DNA from: Candidatus Borrarchaeota archaeon
Lineage (GTDB): Archaea > Asgardarchaeota > Sifarchaeia > Borrarchaeales > Borrarchaeaceae
Assembly (NCBI GenBank): GCA_016840645.1
Contig: JAEORY010000039.1
Span: forward strand, 1-15,214
Length of the DNA: 15,214 nt
Reading direction: 5' to 3'
The notes under the pieces were generated by a model, which was given only the letters and a program-made list of their open reading frames with translations, was not told the DNA's origin and ran no database searches. Made by a program: the position numbers and the translations under genes. Below, one piece after another: positions 1 through 5,544 of the stretch (position 1 is its first letter; the number at the start of each line of letters is the position of its first letter).

Positions 1-146
1 TGGCAAATCCCTACATTCTTATGATTTGCATTAAACGAATCAATAGCATCTTGCCAATTATCTATGCCTAAGATAATCTCAAATCCTGCTTGTTTGAATC
101 CTTCAGAGAATCCTCCACAACCACAGAATAGATCAATTACTTTCAT
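1..146 (-). CDS. DNA (cytosine-5) methyltransferase, N-terminal fragment
   Basis: The fragment holds the first 48 residues of a C5 cytosine DNA methyltransferase; the rest lies beyond the left edge. It starts at the ATG at 146. Residues 3-18 read IDLFCGCGGFSEGFKQ, which is methyltransferase motif I (the AdoMet-binding DLFxGxGG), followed by AGFE and then GID at the position of motif II. In the family, the enzyme flips a cytosine out of DNA and methylates C5 using a catalytic Cys in a Pro-Cys motif, which is not in view here. The gene follows an adenine methyltransferase by 26 nt, so the two are probably co-transcribed. There is no clear Shine-Dalgarno sequence. A TATA-like GATATAAC about 26 nt upstream would allow an additional leaderless transcript, but this is weak. 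Confidence 0.9.
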   Translation of the reverse strand, partial: MKVIDLFCGCGGFSEGFKQAGFEIILGIDNWQDAIDSFNANHKNVGIC

Positions 147-172
147 TTTATCAACTGCGTCAAATGGTTATA

Positions 173-808
173 TCATGCAATAATCCTTTGTTGAATTGTA
201 TCTGAAAGTTCATTTCCCCATGCATCCCATCCATCATGTCTTTGACGTGCAAATAGTTCAATTCTTGGAACTTTACCACATAATTGCTCAATTCTTATTC
301 TTGTTTCATCTGGTTTTTTACTATGTGCAATAACTTTACTTCTGATAATTTGGAATACTACTGTATCAGTTCTTGGTGGTTTTCCTATAATACCTAAAAG
401 ACATACTTCAGCACTTTTCATTGTCCATCTTGAGATATTTTTCCAATCTTTTCCTGTTTCTGTCTTTTTAATCCAAATAAATGCGATAGTTCTATATTCA
501 AAGCCCCATGCAGTCATTATTTCTAATGCTTCTGGTAAATGAGAACATGGACACCATAAAAATAAGGCACAATTACTATCTGTAATAATTGAAATTGGGA
601 TTTTTTTAATTTCTTCAGTTTTCATAGTTGGATAATGATACTCATCAATTGTTCTATATCTAGTGCCTTTTTTTTCATGTGGATAATATTTTGCTCCACT
701 CTCATAATGATATGGAGGATCTGCATAAATCACTTGATATTTTTTATTAGGGAGATCAATCATTGTTGCATCAAAGTCTCCTTTCACGTTTTTTTCAAAT
801 AGGGCCAT
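173..808 (-). CDS. MT-A70-family adenine-N6 DNA methyltransferase
   Basis: The protein is about 211 aa and is complete for this compact family. Residues 24-33 read YQVIYADPPY, giving the catalytic DPPY motif of N6-adenine methyltransferases. The later segments CALFLWCP and AWGFEYRTIAFIWIKK are typical of MT-A70 enzymes, as is the C-terminal ARQRHDGWDAWGNE. It should transfer methyl from AdoMet to adenine N6 in DNA, either for modification or for protection from host restriction. No specificity domain or partner nuclease is visible. The start is uncertain: ATG at 808 lacks a good Shine-Dalgarno sequence, and the in-frame TTG at 823 has GGGG only 3 nt upstream. The 5' end overlaps a small Cys-rich ORF, so translation may be coupled. 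Confidence 0.9.
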   Translation of the reverse strand: MALFEKNVKGDFDATMIDLPNKKYQVIYADPPYHYESGAKYYPHEKKGTRYRTIDEYHYPTMKTEEIKKIPISIITDSNCALFLWCPCSHLPEALEIMTAWGFEYRTIAFIWIKKTETGKDWKNISRWTMKSAEVCLLGIIGKPPRTDTVVFQIIRSKVIAHSKKPDETRIRIEQLCGKVPRIELFARQRHDGWDAWGNELSDTIQQRIIA

Positions 809-912
809 TCTCGGTAGCGACAATTTCCCCGATAATCAACTGGGCATGCAGGCATCCGACAACATGCTTTTCTGTCCACTTTACAACGAATATATTGTTC
901 ACTCATGTGCAT
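784..912 (-). CDS. Small Cys-rich protein (42 aa)
   Basis: This is an unrecognised microprotein filling what would otherwise be a hole in a tightly packed gene run. Cysteines lie at residues 10, 17, 18, 23 and 31, and there are many Arg and Tyr residues, including the string GNCRYREWPYLKK. This suggests a small metal-binding or nucleic-acid-binding fold, but no family is assigned. The Shine-Dalgarno-like GAAGGT lies a few bases before the ATG at 912; a second in-frame ATG is at 906. Its 3' end overlaps the start of the adenine methyltransferase gene by 25-40 nt in another frame, an arrangement compatible with translational coupling. Support comes from the ribosome-binding site, position and composition only. 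Confidence 0.55.
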   Translation of the reverse strand: MHMSEQYIRCKVDRKACCRMPACPVDYRGNCRYREWPYLKKT

Positions 913-920
913 CAAAACCT

Positions 921-1103
921 TCATGTTTCAATTTCGTTAAAAGTTATCTCAACTTCGTCAATTTCTCCCGATTCAATCATCTTACAAAATACTTTAAGTG
1001 TTGTAAGCATTTTTTCAGAAAAAATATGATAGGTTGTAGTCTTTAGTGTAGTATGATCGAATATTGTGACTTCACCTTTGATTTTATTATTTGTTTGAAA
1101 CAT
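921..1103 (-). CDS. Hypothetical protein (60 aa)
   Basis: This is a small protein of unknown function. The start is the ATG at 1103, with AGAAGGT about 9 nt upstream; the upstream in-frame extension would run into the preceding gene and has no ribosome-binding site. The sequence reads as beta-strands (GEVTIFDHTTL, TTTYHIF) followed by a helix (LTTLKVFCKMIESGE) and a final strand (VEITFNEIE). This is compatible with a small alpha/beta domain. It lies 17 nt after the ASCH-like gene and 8 nt before the Cys-rich ORF. No family is recognised. Confidence 0.75.
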   Translation of the reverse strand: MFQTNNKIKGEVTIFDHTTLKTTTYHIFSEKMLTTLKVFCKMIESGEIDEVEITFNEIET

Positions 1104-1120
1104 TACGTCAAAACCTTCTA

Positions 1121-1462
1121 TTACGCAATTCCTCTTTCGATTGCTTCTTCTTGTGAAAGATATAATTCTACATGATATAAATGACCAAGAGGCAACCATC
1201 CTTTATTTAGTTCCCTTATTGCATCCCACCATTCTTTCAATGTATCAAAACCACTCCACTTTATATCTGCCTCATCTAAGTCTGTTGTTGGATTGACTTC
1301 GCCAATATAATCTATTTCAACATTGTACAGTTTCTTTCCGCCTCGTTTATCAGTCATCCAATCATAACCTACTTGTTTCCGTTTTTTTGCTCTGAAAGTG
1401 ACTACTTCGCCATGTTTAATCAAGAAATTTCTGACTTTTTCATTTTGAAAGATTATAACCAT
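1121..1462 (-). CDS. Putative ASCH/PUA-like domain protein (113 aa)
   Basis: The protein resembles small ASCH-domain proteins, a PUA-like beta-barrel fold that binds RNA or modified bases. Visible features are an early strand with VVTFRAKKRKQVG (residues 20-32), a central strand VEIDYIGEVN, the acidic-aromatic block SGFDTLKEWWDAI (70-82), and a terminal LYHVELYLS. The order of charged strand, 'SGF' helix and closing strand is what suggests ASCH. The start is ATG at 1462, preceded by a GGGGATTTGA element; the in-frame TTG six bases earlier has no better support. Function here is unknown; RNA binding or recognition of modified bases next to two DNA methyltransferases would be consistent. The family call is from pattern only. 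Confidence 0.5.
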   Translation of the reverse strand: MVIIFQNEKVRNFLIKHGEVVTFRAKKRKQVGYDWMTDKRGGKKLYNVEIDYIGEVNPTTDLDEADIKWSGFDTLKEWWDAIRELNKGWLPLGHLYHVELYLSQEEAIERGIA

Positions 1463-1477
1463 AGTCAAATCCCCATT

Positions 1478-1621
1478 TTACTCGCTATTATTATCCTCTT
1501 TTGCGTGCTTCCATCCGTGAATGAATGCATCAATATAGACACGCTCCAATATGGTTTGTAACCAACTCCAATGCTCTTTTGCAATCAATTCAGCATTTCT
1601 TGTATCTACTTTATTACTCAT
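1478..1621 (-). CDS. Hypothetical small protein (47 aa)
   Basis: This is a short gene between two packed neighbours. It starts 6 nt after the 87-aa gene ends and stops 15 nt before the ASCH-like gene begins. The leader carries GTGGAGTTTGA about 8-10 nt before the ATG, the same type of ribosome-binding element seen before several neighbours. The product is mainly helical, with a Trp/His-rich stretch (EHWSWLQTILERVYIDAF, then HGWKHAKED). No domain is recognised; it could be a small accessory helix-hairpin protein. Confidence 0.7.
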   Translation of the reverse strand: MSNKVDTRNAELIAKEHWSWLQTILERVYIDAFIHGWKHAKEDNNSE

Positions 1622-1627
1622 GTTACT

Positions 1628-1891
1628 TCAAACTCCACTTTTACCAAATACTTTCTCTAAATGAGCGGCGGTTTGAGTTTCATCCTCGCCATGTTCAAGA
1701 TCAAATGAGGCCATGTCAATCACTGCCACTGCCAAACTAAGAGGTAATTCATCAATGAACATATAACCTCGATAGTCATAACCATCCCAGTCGAGTTGTT
1801 CTTGTGCCCATTTTATCTCAGAATGTTTTTCTACAAAGTGATATTCTTTTTCTAATGATTCAGGATCAATTCCACCTACGATATATGGCAT
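1628..1891 (-). CDS. Hypothetical acidic protein (87 aa)
   Basis: This is an unrecognised, acidic and soluble protein. I chose the ATG at 1891 rather than the upstream in-frame GTG at 1906, because that GTG is part of the GTGGGGTTTGA ribosome-binding element. The N-terminus MPYIVGGIDP is followed by a helix rich in Glu and Lys, a WDGYDYRGYMF segment, and a C-terminal helix with DLEHGEDETQTAAHLEKVF. It has no membrane segment, Cys pairs or signal peptide. It is part of the long co-directional gene run and is followed after 6 nt by the 47-aa gene. Confidence 0.75.
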   Translation of the reverse strand: MPYIVGGIDPESLEKEYHFVEKHSEIKWAQEQLDWDGYDYRGYMFIDELPLSLAVAVIDMASFDLEHGEDETQTAAHLEKVFGKSGV

Positions 1892-1923
1892 GATTTCAAA
1901 CCCCACTTTTACTAATTAATCGC

Positions 1924-2334
1924 TCAGTAGTCCTCATACCACTCATCATAAAGACTTTCATAATTTGGATCATAGTCTTCATCATAAGAATCCCAAAACA
2001 TTTCATCTAAATCTGGACAGGCCTTTGGATAAGATTCTTCTTCCTTTATGAAGTCTTCTCTACAACAAACACACAGACAACCTAGACGTGAACAAAACCA
2101 CGCAACAGCACCTTTACCATCTTTTGTCATTTCTGGAGTCCAAATATACACCTCTAAATCTGAACATCCAAAAGGCATAGGTAAATCAGTAGCTTGTGTT
2201 GTTTTCATACCAATATTTCCTTTAATGATGGTATCTTCTGGATTATCTTTTGTAAATAACATTAGAAACTTGGTTAGTGTTTCTTTAAACTCTTTAGTTC
2301 CTTTTTTTACGATTTTAACTGTTTTTTCTGTCAT
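1924..2334 (-). CDS. Hypothetical protein with Cys cluster and acidic tail (136 aa)
   Basis: The function is not recognised. The start is ATG at 2334, sharing an A with the stop of the upstream zinc-ribbon gene (TAATG), with AGGAGGAG just upstream, so translation is probably coupled. A central Cys cluster reads CSRLGCLCVCC, followed by a strongly acidic, Tyr/Trp-rich C-terminus (residues about 105-136, for example DSYDEDYDPNYE). The acidic aromatic tail could be a DNA-mimic or protein-binding segment, which is inference only. The Cys cluster could bind a metal. No membrane segment is present. Confidence 0.75.
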   Translation of the reverse strand: MTEKTVKIVKKGTKEFKETLTKFLMLFTKDNPEDTIIKGNIGMKTTQATDLPMPFGCSDLEVYIWTPEMTKDGKGAVAWFCSRLGCLCVCCREDFIKEEESYPKACPDLDEMFWDSYDEDYDPNYESLYDEWYEDY

Positions 2335-2543
2335 TAATACTCCTCCTCGAACCCACACTCAGGGCATTTTGTTATACCAATCAAAGAACCCTCTCTTTGG
2401 TAGATCTTTCCAGGAATATAGCCTTCAAATCCACATTGAGGACATTTCCATTTATTTTCAAAGTAATCTATAGCTCTCAATGTAGGATCATCTGAAACAC
2501 AACTATAATTCCCTTCAGGTGAATAGACTCTAACTTCATGCAT
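2334..2543 (-). CDS. Zinc-ribbon protein (69 aa)
   Basis: This is a small protein with a C-terminal zinc ribbon. Two CPxCG knuckles are present, CPQCGFEGY at residues 34-42 and CPECGFEEEY at 60-69, with 22 residues between pairs, as expected for four-Cys zinc coordination. The N-terminal 30 residues form a short strand-helix leader. Zinc ribbons of this type usually mediate contacts with nucleic acids or proteins; no partner is visible. The start is ATG at 2543, overlapping the previous gene by 8 nt, with GAGGTTAG upstream. The stop overlaps the next start (TAATG). Confidence 0.85.
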   Translation of the reverse strand: MHEVRVYSPEGNYSCVSDDPTLRAIDYFENKWKCPQCGFEGYIPGKIYQREGSLIGITKCPECGFEEEY

Positions 2544-2907
2544 CTAACCTCGCCTCCTTGCATTCTTCACATAGTTTTCTAGTCCAATCTCCACAATAAA
2601 AACATGAAACTTGACCACAATCGCGACAAATAAATTTAGTTTTTTTAGCGTATTCAACTTTCTTGTCATTCCATTCTGTAATGTCTAGACAGACACACCC
2701 TATATTTGGACAATTCATAGTTTCCAAACTAGGTTTAGTTGAAGGTTCAAGTTTAGTATCAAATATGAAACGATTACAAGAACCAACTAACTGCTCTAAG
2801 TATGATTTAATGAATTCACCTAATCGTTTTAGGTGGGCATAAGATACTTGGTAATTGATTAACGAACAAGTGCATTGTTCTTGGTCAATTTCGAAATCTA
2901 AACGCAT
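2536..2907 (-). CDS. Zinc-binding protein with three CxxC pairs (123 aa)
   Basis: The C-terminal third carries CRDC (residues 94-97), CFYC (102-105) and CEEC (113-116), plus N-terminal CTC and a central CPNIGCVC. At least one, perhaps two, zinc sites are likely. The first half is helical (SYAHLKRLGEFIKSYLEQL). No known family is assigned. The start is ATG at 2907, with a strong GGAGGTTTGA element upstream; the in-frame TTG nine bases earlier lies inside that element's spacing and is not preferred. It is one of a group of Cys-rich proteins in this run. Confidence 0.8.
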   Translation of the reverse strand: MRLDFEIDQEQCTCSLINYQVSYAHLKRLGEFIKSYLEQLVGSCNRFIFDTKLEPSTKPSLETMNCPNIGCVCLDITEWNDKKVEYAKKTKFICRDCGQVSCFYCGDWTRKLCEECKEARLDA

Positions 2908-2942
2908 TTTTATCAAACCTCCAATTGCATGATAGATCTGTT

Positions 2943-3146
2943 TTACTCCGTTTTCTTGTAATTGAAACTAACTACGTCAATAAAACCATCCGCAACTATT
3001 AGTCGTTTTTTTGTAATCCTACGCAAGTCACAGCCCACTAATTTCATTAAAGGCCTTTTTAGATATTTCAAATAGTTCTCAGTATTGATGAACTCTACAT
3101 GAACCCAGCCGTTATCAACTTCAAAATACCAAAGATATTTCCACAT
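2943..3146 (-). CDS. Hypothetical protein (67 aa)
   Basis: The start is ATG at 3146, preceded by TTGAGGTTTGA with ideal spacing. The product has an aromatic N-terminus (MWKYLWYFEVDNGWVHVEF), a Lys/Leu-rich middle, and C-terminal strands (RLIVADGFIDVVSF). This fits a small beta-rich soluble protein. No family is recognised. It follows the two membrane microprotein genes by 30 nt and precedes the three-CxxC zinc protein by 35 nt. Confidence 0.75.
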   Translation of the reverse strand: MWKYLWYFEVDNGWVHVEFINTENYLKYLKRPLMKLVGCDLRRITKKRLIVADGFIDVVSFNYKKTE

Positions 3147-3176
3147 TTTCAAACCTCAATTCGTGAAATCTATCAT

Positions 3177-3272
3177 TCACGTCAACAAATAGATAACATC
3201 AAGAAAGATCATAATTCCCATTACAATTATCGAAATTACAAACAAGACATTTTCTACTTTTTCTTTGTTCAT
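3177..3272 (-). CDS. Single-pass membrane microprotein (31 aa)
   Basis: This is a 31-residue ORF. A charged N-terminus MNKEKVEN is followed by one hydrophobic segment (residues about 9-30: Val, Ile, Met and Leu rich, interrupted only by Asp25). GGTGA lies about 8 nt before the ATG, a strong ribosome-binding site that overlaps the stop of the preceding microprotein gene. The product should be a single transmembrane helix in the cytoplasmic membrane. No homologous family is recognised; possibilities include a modulator of a membrane complex or a small lysis or toxin peptide. It is adjacent to a second single-helix microprotein. Confidence 0.65.
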   Translation of the reverse strand: MNKEKVENVLFVISIIVMGIMIFLDVIYLLT

Positions 3273-3280
3273 TCTTCAAG

Positions 3281-3385
3281 TCACCACGTAGGAAGTATCA
3301 CATACACAAAGTACAAACTCGCACTAATTGAAAGAATCAAATACGTGATCACTCCAGTAATAAACCGTTTATCTGAAGTTGACAC
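3281..3385 (-). CDS. Single-pass membrane microprotein (34 aa)
   Basis: This 34-residue ORF starts with GTG at 3385, inside the last 17 nt of the upstream 62-aa gene. GGAGGT lies 6 nt before the GTG, an almost ideal ribosome-binding site. The product has a polar N-terminus (MSTSDKR) and one hydrophobic helix (residues about 8-32) ending LPTW. This predicts a single-pass membrane peptide with the N-terminus inside. It ends 8 nt before the ATG of the next single-helix microprotein, so the two look like a translationally linked pair. The function is unknown. Confidence 0.65.
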   Translation of the reverse strand: MSTSDKRFITGVITYLILSISASLYFVYVILPTW

Positions 3386-3557
3386 CTAATAACCTCCATA
3401 CATCCTTCCAATCACGCTGTAAGGCCCGTGCTCGAAATATATCGAGTTTCTGTAAATGGGCTTGCTCCAACTCATCATAGTCTAAGTTCCACATATTTCC
3501 TAATTCATCTACTAGCGACACATACGGAACATGAACTCGTGGATAATACCCTTGCAT
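3369..3557 (-). CDS. Hypothetical protein (62 aa)
   Basis: This is a small soluble protein of unknown function. The start is ATG at 3557 with AAGGAGTGA about 6 nt upstream. The N-terminus is strand-like (YYPRVHVPYVSLVDELGNMW), then mainly helical with many charged residues (DELEQAHLQKLDIFRARALQRDWKDVWRLL, read here as two short helices). It lies 6 nt after the four-knuckle zinc protein. Its 3' end contains the ribosome-binding site and start codon of the 34-aa membrane peptide. Confidence 0.75.
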   Translation of the reverse strand: MQGYYPRVHVPYVSLVDELGNMWNLDYDELEQAHLQKLDIFRARALQRDWKDVWRLLGVNFR

Positions 3558-3563
3558 AAGAAT

Positions 3564-3860
3564 TCACTCCTTCTTGTTTTGTGCTCGAATCAAGTGTATG
3601 AACTTCACTAATCCCATCGGATCGTGATAATCATCTAAACAATACTCACATAGATACACTCTAATATTTCCCTTCTCTGTGTCAATATCATAAGGATACA
3701 ACGTCTTATAATGACGACCACACTTATCACAAGTCTGTGGTGGTGGAGGGTGACATATCAAACACTCATCAAGTAATAGTTTGCATCCACAAATCTCACA
3801 CCGTTTCTCAGGCGCTTGTAGTACAATTGTGATTGCGTGATCATTGCTACAATTACTCAT
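3564..3860 (-). CDS. Multi-zinc-knuckle protein (98 aa)
   Basis: Four CxxC pairs are visible: CEIC (residues 21-24, with a further Cys26), CLIC (33-36), CDKC (44-47) and CEYC (71-74). A HPPPPQ linker separates the second and third. The first two and last two pairs probably form two zinc sites. The C-terminus is a helix with basic residues (LVKFIHLIRAQNKK). The ATG overlaps the stop of the upstream winged-helix gene by 4 nt (ATGA), so the two are translationally coupled and may act together. No specific family is recognised. Confidence 0.8.
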   Translation of the reverse strand: MSNCSNDHAITIVLQAPEKRCEICGCKLLLDECLICHPPPPQTCDKCGRHYKTLYPYDIDTEKGNIRVYLCEYCLDDYHDPMGLVKFIHLIRAQNKKE

Positions 3861-4906
3861 AGATAAAACTCTCCTGGTGGTCCACTATCCCCTTGTGGTT
3901 GTTGTACTTGTGAAGGTAATAGATTCAATAAATGCTCAAACATGCCTGTCAGTTTTTCCACTACTCCCTCAAGAGCATCTACTTTTTTCTTGAGTTGTTG
4001 TGTGGTCTCATCTTGAGATTTCAACTCTTTGAACTCTTCTTTGAGTCCAATAAAGTGATGTGATAGTTCTTTCATTCTAAGAGGCATCATGCGATAATCT
4101 TGCATAGTCAACCTATCTTTTGTTTCAAAACCACTTTCAGGTGAACCATCTACTTTTGCAGGCCCTACTTCAAAACTCATTTTTTGTTCGTGAATTATTT
4201 GATCTTGTGCTGGATCTTCTATCCAATGATGTTCATCCACTATCAATGGTGTATCTAGTTTTACCCCTGGGTAATGAATATGACACCACTTTCGTATTTC
4301 TTCTCCTAACGCTAAATACCACGCTATATTCTCTGTCTCATTCTTCCCCCACCTACCTGGTGGCTGTGCTACTATATTCGGTGTCTTGGTATGATTCAAA
4401 AATAATGGAATTGCCGTTCCCCATACCCTAATAGATGTTTGACTTCGTTTCCAATTATTCATCTGTGAACTATTCACTAATTCCGGCAATACACCCTCCA
4501 ACACATTCAACCGTATTTTTATCGCATGTGTGTTTACCTCCATCAACCTGTCATGCCCTATGAGAGATTTTAACACTTCATCGCGCGCGGATAAAAATTG
4601 ATCCATTGTAGCTTGTGTAGTCTTTGCTTTGATTTGTGGAGAAATACGATAGAAAATAGGTCGTGCATTACTTTCACGAAAAATAATGCCTGCTCTTTCC
4701 ATAACTCGTAAGTGATAGTAGACTTTTGATTTTTTAACTTTTAATTTTTTAGCAATTGCTGCAGGATACATACTTGCTGAAATACATTCAAGAATTTTTT
4801 TTCTGAAGATCGCTGAATTTTTCCATCCATGATATTTTTGACTCTTTGATAGCACTAACCTATCAAGTTCAACTTTAGTTGCAATTGTTTTCTCATGGGT
4901 ATTCAT
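3857..4906 (-). CDS. Winged-helix DNA-binding protein with C-terminal coiled coil (349 aa)
   Basis: Residues about 32-90 form an ArsR-like winged helix: IFRKKILECI, then AAIAKKLKVKKSKVYYHLRV (the HTH), then a wing with GIIFRE and PIFYRISP. The middle (about 130-250) is an unassigned domain containing VWGTAIPLFL, a PPGRWG motif and VDEHHW. Residues about 278-331 are heptad-like (LKEEFKELKSQ, LKKKVDALEGVVEKL), consistent with a coiled coil, and the tail is Gln/Pro/Gly-rich. It is probably a sequence-specific regulator, or possibly a replication or partition DNA-binding protein. The ribosome-binding site GGAGA lies about 12 nt before the ATG. A perfect palindrome sits 52 nt upstream of the start. 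Confidence 0.75.
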   Translation of the reverse strand: MNTHEKTIATKVELDRLVLSKSQKYHGWKNSAIFRKKILECISASMYPAAIAKKLKVKKSKVYYHLRVMERAGIIFRESNARPIFYRISPQIKAKTTQATMDQFLSARDEVLKSLIGHDRLMEVNTHAIKIRLNVLEGVLPELVNSSQMNNWKRSQTSIRVWGTAIPLFLNHTKTPNIVAQPPGRWGKNETENIAWYLALGEEIRKWCHIHYPGVKLDTPLIVDEHHWIEDPAQDQIIHEQKMSFEVGPAKVDGSPESGFETKDRLTMQDYRMMPLRMKELSHHFIGLKEEFKELKSQDETTQQLKKKVDALEGVVEKLTGMFEHLLNLLPSQVQQPQGDSGPPGEFYL

Positions 4907-4957
4907 ACTTCTACTCTCTCCAGAAATTTACTCATTCGTTTTTCATAGGTTAGACAT

Positions 4958-4974
4958 AAACTATAGAATAGTTT
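4958..4974. promoter_or_regulatory. Perfect palindrome, candidate operator
   Basis: AAACTAT-aga-ATAGTTT is a perfect 7+3+7 inverted repeat in the 77-bp gap between the two winged-helix genes. It is the only sizeable gap in this part of the run. A dimeric winged-helix protein would bind such a site, so either neighbour could regulate the 349-aa gene here. A short TATA-like CTATAG is embedded in it. Confidence 0.45.
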
Positions 4975-4983
4975 TGGATTTCG

Positions 4984-5271
4984 CTAGGCAAGTCTATAAT
5001 AAGTCTTAGGTCGTCCTCGTTTTTTGTTGCTTAATGAGAATTTTTCTACTTTATTTTGCATCAGTAGTTTAACTAAAGTATCATACAGCGTTGTGCGTGG
5101 TATTCCTGTCGTTGATGACATTTCACCCCGAGTCATGGATCCTTCTTCTTGAAGTAGTTTCAAAAGATAGTCTTCAAGTGAAATTCGAGGCTCAAAATAT
5201 CCTCCACCTAAATAGTGGTAGTGATCTATGGCCTGTATCTTTTGAATTGATGTCTCCATTCGTTCACACAT
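4984..5271 (-). CDS. Small winged-helix transcriptional regulator (95 aa)
   Basis: The protein is a single winged-helix domain with a short leader. Residues 35-43 form helix 1 (YLLKLLQEE), 45-72 hold MTRGEMSSTTGIPRTTLYDTL as the helix-turn-helix, and the wing ends KKRGRPKTYYRL (83-94), a pattern common in archaeal one-domain regulators. It should bind DNA as a dimer. Start choice is ATG at 5271 or ATG at 5259 (METSIQ); neither has a strong Shine-Dalgarno sequence. The gene overlaps the upstream Cys-rich gene by 46 nt. A TATA-like TTTATATA within that gene would place a transcript start just before the ATGs. Confidence 0.8.
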   Translation of the reverse strand: MCERMETSIQKIQAIDHYHYLGGGYFEPRISLEDYLLKLLQEEGSMTRGEMSSTTGIPRTTLYDTLVKLLMQNKVEKFSLSNKKRGRPKTYYRLA

Positions 5272-5537
5272 CCATTACTTTTGTTTCCTTGTTTATATAA
5301 AGGACAATTAATCCTTGAGCATGTCTCACAATTATAGTCCTTTATCGAACAAAACGAATTTGGAAAGAGACATACTCGTGAGGCTTTTGATTTGTGTATT
5401 ATGTTTGCACATACACACACTCCCCAATGTTCTTCCACATTTAATTCAAACTCGTGATGTTCTTCTGGTGTGAAAGGCCTCCACAAGGCACAATCCCCAC
5501 AAACCTTTTGTTCTACAACTTGAATTGTTTCTAACAT
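5226..5537 (-). CDS. Cys-rich protein, possible metal or Fe-S binding (103 aa)
   Basis: Ten cysteines occur in 103 residues: CGDC (13-16), CVC (41-43), C56, C63, then CETCSRINC (70-78) and C90. The C-terminal spacing CxxCxxxxC is reminiscent of Fe-S or zinc clusters, but no family is assigned. The start is ATG at 5537 with GGAGGAGGATTGA upstream; a longer in-frame extension to 5588 would run into the preceding gene and lacks such a site. The last 46 nt overlap the winged-helix gene. Its function could be structural zinc binding or redox sensing. Confidence 0.75.
   Translation of the reverse strand: MLETIQVVEQKVCGDCALWRPFTPEEHHEFELNVEEHWGVCVCANIIHKSKASRVCLFPNSFCSIKDYNCETCSRINCPLYKQGNKSNGCVNEWRHQFKRYRP
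5292..5301 (-). promoter_or_regulatory. Possible internal TATA box for the 95-aa regulator
   Basis: TTTATATAAA lies inside the Cys-rich coding region. On the minus strand it sits about 25 nt before the region of the two candidate ATGs (5271 and 5259) of the winged-helix gene, which lack good ribosome-binding sites. That spacing fits an archaeal promoter giving a leaderless or short-leader transcript. It could equally be chance in AT-rich coding sequence. Confidence 0.3.
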
Positions 5538-5544
5538 CTTGAAA

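Noticed and set aside
763..1046. Overlapping plus-strand ORFs opposite the minus-strand genes
   Set aside because: They lack ribosome-binding sites, overlap each other in different frames and lie opposite well-supported minus-strand genes; composition looks like antisense shadow.
2048..2473. 141-codon plus-strand ORF
   Set aside because: It lies antisense to the coupled 136-aa and zinc-ribbon genes, which have clear CxxC motifs, TAATG coupling and ribosome-binding sites.
3099..3389. 96-codon plus-strand ORF over the 3153-3368 gap
   Set aside because: The minus strand explains this gap better with two microprotein ORFs that each have a strong ribosome-binding site and a transmembrane helix.
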